Source of the DNA: Candidatus Kaistia colombiensis
GTDB lineage: Bacteria; Pseudomonadota; Alphaproteobacteria; Rhizobiales; Kaistiaceae
Assembly (NCBI GenBank): GCA_029203105.1
Contig: CP119318.1
Location: forward strand, 2,308,501 to 2,372,500
Length of the DNA stretch: 64,000 nucleotides
Direction of reading: 5' to 3'
Part shown: positions 52,601 through 60,249 of the stretch, piece by piece
Numbering within the stretch: position 1 is the stretch's first letter
Layout: every line of letters begins with the position of its first letter
Made by a program: the position numbers and the translations under genes
The notes under the pieces: generated by a model
What the model saw: only the letters and a program-made list of their open reading frames with translations
Database searches by the model: none
Told to the model about the DNA's origin: nothing

Positions 52601-55035
52601 TGACCAATAGCGGCCTGTTCACGGTCGGCGACACCTCGGTGTTCACGCTGGCGAGCGGCAAGGGCCACAACACAGTCGACAACAGCAACACCTTCACCGG
52701 AACGGGCGCGACGGTGTTCACGCTGGGCACGCTGGATGGCAACAACAGCCTGACCAATAGCGGCCTGTTCACGATCGGCGACACCTCGGTGTTCACGCTG
52801 GCGAGCGGCAAGGGCGACAACACGGTCAGCAACACCAACACCTTCACCGGCACGGGCGCGACGGTGTTCTCGCTCGGCACGGTCGATGGCGATAACAGCC
52901 TGACCAATAGCGGCCTGTTCACGGTTGGCGACACCTCGGTGTTCACGCTGGCGAGCGGCAAGGGCGACAACACGGTCGGCAACACCAACACCTTCACCGG
53001 CACGGGCGCGACGGCGTTCACGCTGGGCACGGTCGACGGTGACAACAGCCTGACCAATGACGGCCTGTTCACGGTCGGCGACACCTCGGTGTTCACGCTG
53101 GCGAGCGGCAAGGGCGACAACACGGTCAGCAACACCAACACCTTCACCGGCACGGGCGCGACGGTGTTCTCGCTCGGCACGGTCGATGGCGATAACAGCC
53201 TGACCAATAGCGGCCTGTTCACGGTTGGCGACATCTCGGTGTTCACGCTGGCGAGCGGCAAGGGCGACAACACGGTCGGCAACACCAACACCTTCACCGG
53301 CACGGGCGCGACGGTGTTCACGCTGGGCACCGACGAAGGCAACAACAGCCTGACCAATAGCGGCCTGTTCACCGTTGGTGACACGTCCGTCTTCACGCTC
53401 GGCACATTGGATGGCGACAACACGATCGACAACGCCGGCGACTTCAGCGCCTCCGGCACGACCGTGTTCACGCTCGCCACCGGGAACGGCGACAATTTCG
53501 TGCACAATGCCGCCGGGGCGAATTTCGAGGTCAACGGCGTCACCGTCTTCAACTTCGTCGACGCGGGCGGCAGCAGCCTGGTCGAGAACGAGGGTACATT
53601 CCAGTCGACCGGCCGGACGATGTTCCTCGGCCTCGACACGTTCGAGAACAGCGGCCTGATCAGTATGCAGAACAGCCACCCGGATAACGGTTGGGGTCCC
53701 GCGCCCTATTACGGTTCCTCCGTCGGCGACGTTACCTATATGTCCGGCAACTTCAATGCCCTTTCCGGCAGCAAGCTTGCCATCGATGCGATCCTGGCCG
53801 GGCGCTACAACTCCGCGTCGGATCTTCTGGTCATCAACGGCGATGTCACGGGCAAGACGGCCGTCCACGTCAACTTCGATCCGACAGTGACCGCCGCATA
53901 CAACCCGGTCGGCACGCCTGTCGTCGGCGTCATGAATGGCGGAACGGTCGTCGGCGACTTCCATCTCGCCAATGGTCCGATCGATCGCGGTCTCTTCACC
54001 TATGACCTCTTCCTCGACAATCCGGGCACCCCGGCACCCGACTCGGCCAAGGCTTGGGTTCTGGCGAACTATGCCGACAGCAGCGCCTATAACCTCTCCG
54101 AATTCACCGGCCTGGCCCAGGGCATCTGGAATACGACGTCGGATAGCTGGATCGACCGGGCGGGTGACCTGCGCGTCAGCGCCCAGCAGGGCACGGCCGA
54201 TCCGACCAAGAAGTCCGGCCTCTGGGGCCGCATGATCGGCAGCGGCGCCGACCGCAGCACCGACGTCACCATCACGCCATTCGCGGACCAGTCCGTGAAG
54301 ATCGACACCGGCTACAACCAGACGCTCTGGGGCTTCCAGGCCGGTATCGACCACGAGTTCGAGGGCACGGTCGCCGATGGCGTCCTGATTGCCGGCGTGC
54401 TTGGCGGCATCGTGACGAGCAAGGCCAACTTCGACAATGGCGAAAGCGTCAAGCTCTCCGGCCCGCAGGTCGGCGTCTATGCGAGCTGGGTCAAGGGCGG
54501 CCTCTATGTCGACGGCCTCGTCAAGGGCGACTTCCTCAAGGCCGACTACAATATCGCCGGTTCCGATGACAAGACCGACTCGACCACGATCGGTGTCCGG
54601 GTCGAGTCGGGCTATCGCTTCCTGACCTCGACCGGCATGTTCATCGAGCCGAATGCCAGCCTTGCCTATGCCCATACCAAGTTCGACGACATCAACGTCG
54701 CGGGCACGCCGGTCAGCTTCAACAATGGCGACGGCCTCGAAGGCAAGCTCGGTGCCCGCTTCGGCGGCTCGACGTTGAAGGACGGGGTCAAGTACGATCC
54801 CTATGTCAGCGTCGGCATCGCCGGCGAAATGCTCAGCAACCATTCCGTCTTCTTCGACAGCGGTCCGGGTCTCGTCGTCGAGGACGATGCGCCGGACGTC
54901 TTCGGCGAGGTGGGCGCGGGCATCAACATCTTCTCGTTCAAGAGCGGATGGACCGGCTTCGCCAAGGCCGACCTGCGCTTCGGCGACGACTATATCGGCG
55001 GCACGGGCAAGATCGGCGCCCGCTGGGCCTGGTAG
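49657..55035 (+). CDS. Large autotransporter adhesin-like protein with tandem repeats
   Basis: 1792 residues from the ATG after GGGGGA. Signal peptide at about 1-38, ending VAQ. The passenger is a Gly/Asn/Thr-rich predicted beta-helix. Residues 145-360 contain four diverged copies of a unit of about 60 residues (GTAGDGIRIGREVLISGTTTPVP...GGQNGISAF). Residues 949-1248 are six 50-residue repeats, each made of two halves (TVFTLGTVDGNNSLTNSGLF and SVFTLASGKGDNTVSNTNTF). The last 280 residues form the autotransporter beta-barrel (GLWGRMIGSG, then a final strand GKIGARWAW). It should sit on the outer membrane, for adhesion or aggregation. A GC-rich stem follows the stop. Confidence 0.92.
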   Translation: MSTSKWNAGRKASLLSSASGAVLLAGMAVMTPQQAVAQCVNAFGTVTCSGSSGDVTGTVPKVVVVPFGGGASYNLNIGTSSNTGTVQAAADGVTAVFLRSFNLNVTSGSSVTGGNGVVSTVTGNIVVDNKGEITGAAGDGIRIGTQAVVSGVTTPLPSVGNVTVTNTAGPNGQGLIKGSQNGISVFAIGELKIDNKGGIVEGTAGDGVQIGREFVISGTTTPLPSLGDATVTNTNGIISGGQNGISAFITGDLKVENTASNVTNGIISGTAGDGIRIGREVLISGTTTPVPLIGNATVSNTGGIIAGGQNGISAFLTGDLKVQNNAAGPLSGTISGGVNGIKLGTTSSGLPVPVIGNVSIQNGAGSSILGTTGSGIVGSASGQIEIANAVGGSIGGGTDAINVLSLLKDVNIENGGSIGGEQNGIIALALAGNVVLGGVDNGDGTFTYGDVDATAGTGVFAAAGGSVTIDAGAVDAGGTGVNLSSIIPGVDLGAIIGGATGVDLTGVDIGGGVVGIAVAGDAEVNLHGDVAVADGLFGGAAIALGDGAATVTLDDGKTIDPPLIGKLAATLGAGNATVNIGNGATVDADLIGAAGLSLGTGAVKVNVGNGSKIGSTPATTPLVGILTLDTSGSAGTEIKIGTGSTINGSVSAILAAATDAGATVVIDNKGSEIVGGGGIAPVIGVYSDSGNTINNQNGSYGGTGYRGTIRGVGSSPGDIAVLSAGGNLTLNNAGDIIGSVIAYTTGDDGDNLIDNQTGGTWTTSGLSVLATEGAGANIIDNATGATIQTSGTTVIAQIADIGGNQISNQGLMTLAGSTNFVQWTDEGINVVVNGASGVINATGLTTFALGTDKGANLLLNAGAINGENLAFTLLSGEGSNIVGNFGAIQASGTAVLTLGTEAGDNAVWNSGGITIDDVAVVTLGTKAGDNFVDNTGAFTVGDTSVFTLASGKGHNTVDNSNTFTGTGATVFTLGTVDGNNSLTNSGLFTVGDTSVFTLASGKGHNTVDNSNTFTGTGATVFTLGTLDGNNSLTNSGLFTIGDTSVFTLASGKGDNTVSNTNTFTGTGATVFSLGTVDGDNSLTNSGLFTVGDTSVFTLASGKGDNTVGNTNTFTGTGATAFTLGTVDGDNSLTNDGLFTVGDTSVFTLASGKGDNTVSNTNTFTGTGATVFSLGTVDGDNSLTNSGLFTVGDISVFTLASGKGDNTVGNTNTFTGTGATVFTLGTDEGNNSLTNSGLFTVGDTSVFTLGTLDGDNTIDNAGDFSASGTTVFTLATGNGDNFVHNAAGANFEVNGVTVFNFVDAGGSSLVENEGTFQSTGRTMFLGLDTFENSGLISMQNSHPDNGWGPAPYYGSSVGDVTYMSGNFNALSGSKLAIDAILAGRYNSASDLLVINGDVTGKTAVHVNFDPTVTAAYNPVGTPVVGVMNGGTVVGDFHLANGPIDRGLFTYDLFLDNPGTPAPDSAKAWVLANYADSSAYNLSEFTGLAQGIWNTTSDSWIDRAGDLRVSAQQGTADPTKKSGLWGRMIGSGADRSTDVTITPFADQSVKIDTGYNQTLWGFQAGIDHEFEGTVADGVLIAGVLGGIVTSKANFDNGESVKLSGPQVGVYASWVKGGLYVDGLVKGDFLKADYNIAGSDDKTDSTTIGVRVESGYRFLTSTGMFIEPNASLAYAHTKFDDINVAGTPVSFNNGDGLEGKLGARFGGSTLKDGVKYDPYVSVGIAGEMLSNHSVFFDSGPGLVVEDDAPDVFGEVGAGINIFSFKSGWTGFAKADLRFGDDYIGGTGKIGARWAW
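52501..53400 (+). repeat. Six tandem 150-bp repeats inside the autotransporter gene
   Basis: Units begin at 52501, 52651, 52801, 52951, 53101 and 53251 with GCGAGCGGCAAGGGC and are exactly 150 bp (50 codons). The 300-bp block 52801-53100 is almost identical to 53101-53400, showing a recent two-unit duplication. Partial units flank the array. Confidence 0.95.
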
Positions 55036-55054
55036 CGCGCATGATCGATCGCGG

Positions 55055-55080
55055 CACCGCCGGCCCCTGGGCCGGCGGTG
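55055..55080 (+). terminator. GC-rich stem after the autotransporter gene
   Basis: CACCGCCGGCCC and GGGCCGGCGGTG (12 bp exact, 2-nt spacer) 19 bp after the stop. There is no T tract, so it may act with Rho or stabilise the mRNA. Confidence 0.55.
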
Positions 55081-55461
55081 ATCGTCTGAAGAGGCCTCTC
55101 CGGATCTCGCCCGCCTGGGGGCGGCGGCGGCGAGGGACAGTGTCGGGGCGGTCCGTTGGCGCGGCCATGATGGCAGGGCTGGCGTGCGGCATGGGCCGGA
55201 CGAGCGAGGCAAAGGATGGCGCTCTTGGCCTTGCCGCCCGCTCGGTTTGCGCTGGTGGCCGGGCCGGGCGGTGCCGGTGGCGGCGATGCCGCCGATGCCG
55301 CCGGCGTGGACAACGTGCCGCTCTCGCCTTGCGGATGCTCGCTCGCGCCATGTTCCGCTGGCATGTCGGCGGCGCTTGTCTATAGAGGGACATTCATCGT
55401 TTCCTGCCGTGGCGGCATTTGCGACGCGCCACGCCGCGAAGCGTCATGTTGGGGGATTGGA
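55081..55461. other. Intergenic region before the IalB gene
   Basis: About 380 bp. The frame of the following gene stays open upstream to 55216, but that stretch lacks a ribosome site and precedes the signal peptide. I see no independent gene; it should hold the promoter of the IalB-like gene. Confidence 0.4.
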
Positions 55462-56004
55462 ATGAACAGCGAATTCGCGTGCCTGCGGTGGTCCTCGCTC
55501 TTTGCCGCGGCGCTTTTGCTGCTGGCGCCGGGCCTCGCCGGCGCCCAGGGCAAGGATGGCGACGTGCCGGTTCTCGGCGCCAGCAAGGCGGCTGCCGCGC
55601 CGAGCTGGCTCAGCACCTGTCAGGGACCTGGCCGCGCCGCCGAGCTTGAATGCCAGATGGAGCAGCGGGCGGTGATCTCCGGATCGGGTCAATTGATCGG
55701 CTCGATCACGATCCGCGTCCCCGCGCAGACGCGCAAACCCGTCCTGATGATCCGCGGACCGCTCGGACTGTCGCTGGCCGATGGCGTCACCCTCGATGTC
55801 GACGGTGCCATGCCGCTGGCGCTGCCGCTGCAGACCTGCGACGCGGGCGGCTGCTATGCCGGCGCGCCGGTTTCGGACGAGCTGCTGGCCGCGATGCTCA
55901 AGGGCCAGAAGCTCAATGTGACGTTCCAGAATCTCAACAAGGAGCCCATCAAGCTGCCGATGTCTCTCGCGGGTTTCTCGGGCACGTACGGCAAGATCAA
56001 GTAG
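55462..56004 (+). CDS. Invasion-associated locus B (IalB) family protein
   Basis: 180 residues from the ATG after GGGGGATTGGA. Signal peptide 1-27 (LLAPGLAGAQ). Mature part: WLSTCQGPGRAAELECQMEQRAVISGSGQLIGSITIRVP, then GPLGLSLADGVTLDVD, and LQTCDAGGCYAGAPVSDELLAAMLKGQKLNVTF, the IalB pattern with paired cysteines. IalB was first described in Bartonella and is widespread in alphaproteobacterial periplasm; its biochemical role is unsettled. A second, membrane-anchored relative lies 62 bp downstream. Confidence 0.9.
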   Translation: MNSEFACLRWSSLFAAALLLLAPGLAGAQGKDGDVPVLGASKAAAAPSWLSTCQGPGRAAELECQMEQRAVISGSGQLIGSITIRVPAQTRKPVLMIRGPLGLSLADGVTLDVDGAMPLALPLQTCDAGGCYAGAPVSDELLAAMLKGQKLNVTFQNLNKEPIKLPMSLAGFSGTYGKIK

Positions 56005-56066
56005 GGCGGGAGCGCGGGGCGTTCCTCGCGCGGGCGTTTGGTTGAGGCGGATAGAGGCGCCAGGCG

Positions 56067-56678
56067 ATGCGCGATGCATATGATGATGAGGAGGAAAGGA
56101 GAGGGCGGCCGGTACTCTGGTCGGTCTTTGTCGGGCTGGTTGTGGCGTCGATCATCGCGGTCGGACTGACCTGGCGCAGCGCGGGCTTCGATCGCCTGCT
56201 CGAGATGGTCGGCGTGGGTGGGGCGACGGCGGTCGATGCCGCCGATGTCGGTGCGCCGGCGGTCGATGCCGGGGAACGGATCGGCGACTGGTTCGTGGCC
56301 TGTGATGCGGCGGCGGCTTGTTCGCTGACGCAGACAATCCGCCAGGCGGGCATGCCGGCCGCTTCGTGGCGGATCGAGCGAAACGCTGCCGGCGATCTGG
56401 TCGGCGTCTGGACGTTGCCGACCGGAGTAATGGTCGGGCGCGGCATGCAGCTGGCGCTGGACGACGGCAAACCGAGCGGTGTTCCCTACGATTCCTGCGC
56501 GCAATCCTCCTGCGAGGTGCGCGCCAAACTGGGTCCCGACTTTGTCGAGCTGATGCGGGCGGCCGGCAAGACCGGTGCGACGGTGACCCTGAAGGGCGGG
56601 GCCACCCAGACCTATGGCTTCAGCCACGACGGTCTGGCGGCCGGGCTGGAGCGGCTGACGGCGGCAATGCCGCAATAG
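56067..56678 (+). CDS. Membrane-anchored IalB-like protein
   Basis: 203 residues. An acidic, charged N-terminus (DAYDDEEERRGRPV) precedes one membrane helix at 17-36 with no signal cleavage site. The periplasmic part has GDWFVACDAAAACSLTQTIRQ, PYDSCAQSSCEVRAKLGPDFVELMRAAGKTGATVTLKGG, matching the IalB domain with its cysteine pairs. It is adjacent to a secreted IalB copy, suggesting duplication with change of anchoring. Codon use is like its neighbour. Confidence 0.82.
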   Translation: MRDAYDDEEERRGRPVLWSVFVGLVVASIIAVGLTWRSAGFDRLLEMVGVGGATAVDAADVGAPAVDAGERIGDWFVACDAAAACSLTQTIRQAGMPAASWRIERNAAGDLVGVWTLPTGVMVGRGMQLALDDGKPSGVPYDSCAQSSCEVRAKLGPDFVELMRAAGKTGATVTLKGGATQTYGFSHDGLAAGLERLTAAMPQ

Positions 56679-56828
56679 CGCGGGGCAAGGGCCGATCGCA
56701 CGCGACGATTGACGCCGGTCTGCGACATCGGCAGCATGCATCCCGCAGCCGGAAGTTGCGATTTTTCGGCTGGCCAGAGCGGCTCATTGTTTGAGGGCAA
56801 CGCTGAACGGCGCTAACTCGTTGCGTGG

Positions 56829-56877
56829 CAGCGTTTTCTTCACGCGAACCGGTATCCACTTCGCTTGAAGACGTTCT
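56829..56877 (+). repeat. Dispersed composite repeat, copy 4 (tail module only)
   Basis: GCGTTTTCTTCACGCGAACC through GGTATCCACTTCGCTTGAAG to GTTCTAG. The hairpin module seen in copies 1 and 2 is absent. It ends 33 bp before the polymerase start codon. Confidence 0.8.
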
Positions 56878-56909
56878 AGATCTGGTTGTGCAGCAGGCGG
56901 CAGGTTCGG

Positions 56910-58202
56910 ATGAACGGCAACCCGGCTCCCTTCTTTCGTTGGTCGGCGCTCGCGGCGCTGGCCCTGATGCTCGCCAACGATGCGCTGGGTGGACCGGTCC
57001 GATTTTTCCTGGCGCCGCTTGGCCTCGTCGGCCTGTCCTATGCGCCGTTTCTCGTCGCCCTCGCGGTGATCGCCGTCCATTCGCTCACGGCGCTTTTGTC
57101 GCTCCGCCGCGACGCGATCGCGATGGCCGCCTTTTTCCTGTCAGGTGTCTGGCTGTTCCATGCGTTGCTGCTCGGCCTGTCGCCGGCGCAGGTCGCCTTC
57201 GGCTTCTACACGTGGATGCCGTTCTTCCTCGGCATGCTGGTGGTGGCCCTTGGGGCGTGGAACGCGGCGCTGCGCATGGTCGCGCTCGTCTGGGGCGTCG
57301 CCGTTCTCGGCGTGCTTGCCAACGCCGCCTTTCGGTTTCCCTGGGTCGGCGAGAGCTATGAGATACTCGGCGTGCGGGCCGAGTTCGCGCGCCAATGGCA
57401 GGTGTTCGGCATCGAGCGGTTGCCGGGCCTTTCGCGGGCAAGCTTCACCGCCGCCAACCAGATCGCGATCGGCGGCGCGCTGCTGCTGGCCGGACAGATG
57501 CCGCGCCTGCAAAAGCTCGCCATCTGGCTGGCTTCGGCCCTGGCGATCGGGCTGACGACGTCGAAGGCGCCGCTCGCCGCCCTATTCGTCGCGCCGCTCT
57601 GCCTTCTTGCCTACGACCGGCTGTCCGGCCGGCCCCGTTTTCGCTTCAGCCAGGCCGTGATTTTCGGATTGCTGGCCGTTGCCATCGGCCTGCCGGTCGC
57701 GGCGCTGCTCGGCCTTCGCTTCGGCGAGAGCGGCAATCTCGCCTTCCTGTCGCTCGGCTCGGTCGGCGTGCGGATGGACGAGATGTGGCCGCGCGCCTAT
57801 GCGCTGCTCGATCCGTCGTGGCCTCGCCTCGTGCTTGGCGTCGGCTTCGGCGGCATCGGCGCGGGACAGGCCTATTTCGATCCAGCCCGGTTCAGTCCGG
57901 GCGACAATCTTTTCGTCTTTGTCTATGCGACGTTCGGGGTCGGCTCGCTTCTGTTCGTCGCGGCGTTCTGGCGCGGCAATGCGGCGCTGTTCCGCGTCGC
58001 CCCCCCGGTGCATCGCGACTTCTTTCTGGTCGCCATGCTGGTGCTGGTCCTGGGCGCGATGGCCAATATCGTTGAATCAGTCCTTTCCGGCTTCCTGCTC
58101 GGGCTGCTGGCGGGCAGGGCCGCCGATCCACAGGCGGCGATCGGCGCTATCGCGGCGCGCATCAGGCCCGGCGTGCCGCTTGGCGCGCCCGTGCGGATCT
58201 GA
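56910..58202 (+). CDS. O-antigen polymerase/ligase-like membrane protein
   Basis: 430 residues with about ten to twelve membrane helices. Long periplasmic loops and LVLGVGFGGIGAGQAYFDPARFSPGDNLFVFVYATFGVGSLLFV near residues 310-355 fit the Wzy/O-antigen ligase superfamily, which joins polysaccharide units at the periplasmic face of the inner membrane. It is followed by a glycosyltransferase 5 bp later, so the two are probably an operon for surface polysaccharide. Confidence 0.75.
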   Translation: MNGNPAPFFRWSALAALALMLANDALGGPVRFFLAPLGLVGLSYAPFLVALAVIAVHSLTALLSLRRDAIAMAAFFLSGVWLFHALLLGLSPAQVAFGFYTWMPFFLGMLVVALGAWNAALRMVALVWGVAVLGVLANAAFRFPWVGESYEILGVRAEFARQWQVFGIERLPGLSRASFTAANQIAIGGALLLAGQMPRLQKLAIWLASALAIGLTTSKAPLAALFVAPLCLLAYDRLSGRPRFRFSQAVIFGLLAVAIGLPVAALLGLRFGESGNLAFLSLGSVGVRMDEMWPRAYALLDPSWPRLVLGVGFGGIGAGQAYFDPARFSPGDNLFVFVYATFGVGSLLFVAAFWRGNAALFRVAPPVHRDFFLVAMLVLVLGAMANIVESVLSGFLLGLLAGRAADPQAAIGAIAARIRPGVPLGAPVRI

Positions 58203-58207
58203 GCGCG

Positions 58208-59425
58208 ATGCGCATCCTTGTCGTCGCCGCGCTCTTTCCGCCCGATGGTCGCGGCGGAGCCGAGAATTCGGCTGGGAACCTCACCGGCTGGCTGGCGCGG
58301 CGGGGGCACGAGATGGCGGTGCTGACCACGGCCGCGTCGCGGCAAGAGGAACTGCACGGTGTCGAGGTCGATGGCGTCCGGATCTGGCGGTTGCGCACGC
58401 CGCATCTCTATCCGGTCCGCGATGCGTCCGTCGCGGCTTCCTGGAAGAAACCGATCTGGCACGGGCAGGATCATGTCGATCCGCGCAATCGACGCCTGGT
58501 CGCCGGGGTTCTGGACGCGTTCCGGCCCGATTTCGTCAATATCCACTTCATGCAGGGCATCGGCTACAACGCGCTTTCCGAAATCGCGGCGCGCCGGGTG
58601 CCGACTCTGTTCCTGTTGCATGATCTGGGGCTCGCCTGCATGCGGATGTCGATGTTCCGCGACGGCGCCAACTGTGTCCGGCCCTGCATCGGTTGCCGGA
58701 TATCGAGCCGCTACAAGGCGGCGCTGGTCCGTCGTTTCGAGCGGATCGGCTTCTGTTCCCCCTCGCGCGCCAATCTGGCGGCGCTCGCGGCGCTGTTCCC
58801 GATCGCGCGCTATCCGCATACCAGCATCCCCAATCCGAACTTCTACGCGCCACCGCGCCGGGAACGGACGGCGTCGGACCGGTTGCGGTTGCTCTATGTC
58901 GGCCGGCTGCACCGCAGCAAGGGCGTCGGCGTCCTGCTCGACGCGGCGGCGGCTTTGGCCGCAACGCATCGTTTTTCGCTGGCGGTTGCCGGAGACGGGC
59001 CGGAAGGCGGGCAACTGCGGCGCCGCTATCCGGACGCCGAATGGCTCCGCTTCCACGGCTATGTGCCGGAGGCGGAGGTTGGCGAGTTGATGGGCGACGC
59101 GGACCTGCTCTGCGTGCCGTCGCTTTGGCAGGAGAATTGGCCGGGCGTCGCGGTGCGCGCGCTGGAGATGGGGCTGCCGGTTCTGGGCAGCCGCATCGGC
59201 GGCCTGCCGGAGCTCGTCGAGCCTGGCGTCACCGGCGATCTGGTGCTGCCGGGCGACCGTTCGGCCTGGGTCGAGGCGCTGCGGCGCGTCCTGGTCGACC
59301 CGGCGGAGATTGGGCGCTGGCGGGCCAATCTCGAGGTCCGCCGGGGGCGGTTCGATCAGGACCGCCTCGGCGAGCGGATGCTAGCCTTCATGGAGACCAT
59401 CGCCGGCCGCTCGATTGCGGAGTGA
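58208..59425 (+). CDS. Family 4 glycosyltransferase (GT-B fold)
   Basis: 405 residues. N-terminal domain: ALFPPDGRGGAENSAGNLTGWLARRGHEMAVLTT, with the glycine-rich acceptor loop. A central four-cysteine region (CMRMSMFRDGANCVRPCIGC) recalls metal-binding inserts in related enzymes. C-terminal domain: LRLLYVGRLHRSKGVGVLLDA, DADLLCVPSLWQENWPGVAVRALEMGLPVLGSRIGGLPELVEPGVTGDLVLPGD with the E-x7-E donor site. It acts in the cytoplasm on a lipid-linked glycan. Its last 38 bases overlap the convergent acetyltransferase gene. Confidence 0.93.
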   Translation: MRILVVAALFPPDGRGGAENSAGNLTGWLARRGHEMAVLTTAASRQEELHGVEVDGVRIWRLRTPHLYPVRDASVAASWKKPIWHGQDHVDPRNRRLVAGVLDAFRPDFVNIHFMQGIGYNALSEIAARRVPTLFLLHDLGLACMRMSMFRDGANCVRPCIGCRISSRYKAALVRRFERIGFCSPSRANLAALAALFPIARYPHTSIPNPNFYAPPRRERTASDRLRLLYVGRLHRSKGVGVLLDAAAALAATHRFSLAVAGDGPEGGQLRRRYPDAEWLRFHGYVPEAEVGELMGDADLLCVPSLWQENWPGVAVRALEMGLPVLGSRIGGLPELVEPGVTGDLVLPGDRSAWVEALRRVLVDPAEIGRWRANLEVRRGRFDQDRLGERMLAFMETIAGRSIAE

Positions 59426-60014
59426 GGTAACTCAGACCGGCGCGTTCTGCCGCCGTGTCGAGAATGCGGGCCGGGATGCCGACGGCCGTGCGGCCGGAAG
59501 GAACATCGGCGAGCACCACCGCATTGGCGCCGATCGTGACGTGATCGCCAAGCGTGATGGCGCCGAGGATCTTCGCGCCCGCGCCAAGCAGGCAGTGATC
59601 GCCGATCGACGGCTCCTCGGCAATATCGGGATCGCTCCGGCCGAGGGTCACCTGTTGGTAGATCGACGCATGGCTGCCGACCCTTGTACCGGCGCCGACG
59701 ACGATGCCGGCCGGATGCGGGATGAACAGGCCGCCGCCGAAGCTGGCGCCCGGCGCGATATGGCAGCTCGTCCAGATCGTCGTGCCGTACCAGACCAACC
59801 GGCGCAGCAGCCGGCCGATGAACGGCACGCGGCCGAGCGCTTCCTGCAGCCGCAGCGACAGCGCCAGCTGAAAGCCGGGCTCCAGCAGACAAAGCCGGAG
59901 CAGGAGGCGGAGATCGGCCGGCCGGCCGCTGGCCCGCGCCCAGGCATCGAGATCCTGCCGCAGCCTGGCGGCGGGCGACGGGACGGCATCGGCTGGCTGC
60001 GCGGCGATGGTCAT
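59388..60014 (-). CDS. Serine acetyltransferase-like hexapeptide-repeat protein
   Basis: 208 residues from the ATG at 60014; the frame is open further upstream, so the start is uncertain. The N-terminal helical part (LRLLLRLCLLEPGFQLALSLRLQEAL) and the left-handed beta-helix GGGLFIPHPAGIVVGAGTRVGSHASIYQQVTLG, SIGDHCLLGAGAKILGAITLGDHVTIGANAVVLADVP match SerO-acetyltransferases of the kind found beside polysaccharide genes. It may acetylate a sugar instead of serine. Tail-to-tail overlap with the glycosyltransferase gene is unusual. Confidence 0.85.
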   Translation of the reverse strand: MTIAAQPADAVPSPAARLRQDLDAWARASGRPADLRLLLRLCLLEPGFQLALSLRLQEALGRVPFIGRLLRRLVWYGTTIWTSCHIAPGASFGGGLFIPHPAGIVVGAGTRVGSHASIYQQVTLGRSDPDIAEEPSIGDHCLLGAGAKILGAITLGDHVTIGANAVVLADVPSGRTAVGIPARILDTAAERAGLSYLTPQSSGRRWSP

Positions 60015-60249
60015 GGCCGGCGGCCGGCTGGCGCAGGTGCGGCGTCGAGGCCCGATCGCGCGTTTCGCTGGCCGGGTTCCGATCTCGCTCGATGCCGGAC
60101 GATCCGGAATATGCGCATATGCCGTGGCATGCATGCCCTCCGCATTGCAAGGCGACGGCAAGTCTGGATGGGAAAGCTGCTGGCTGCAATGGCCGGATCC
60201 TCCGACGCGCCGCTGCGCGTCAGAGAAGTTCATCGTTTCATGAGGCGTT

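Noticed and set aside
52501..53400. Tandem repeats considered as a CRISPR array
   Set aside because: Units are contiguous 150-bp in-frame coding repeats without spacers.
50206..55212. A 1668-codon open frame antisense to the autotransporter gene
   Set aside because: It mirrors the strongly biased codon use and repeats of the sense gene, has no signal peptide or recognisable fold, and overlaps a clear autotransporter.
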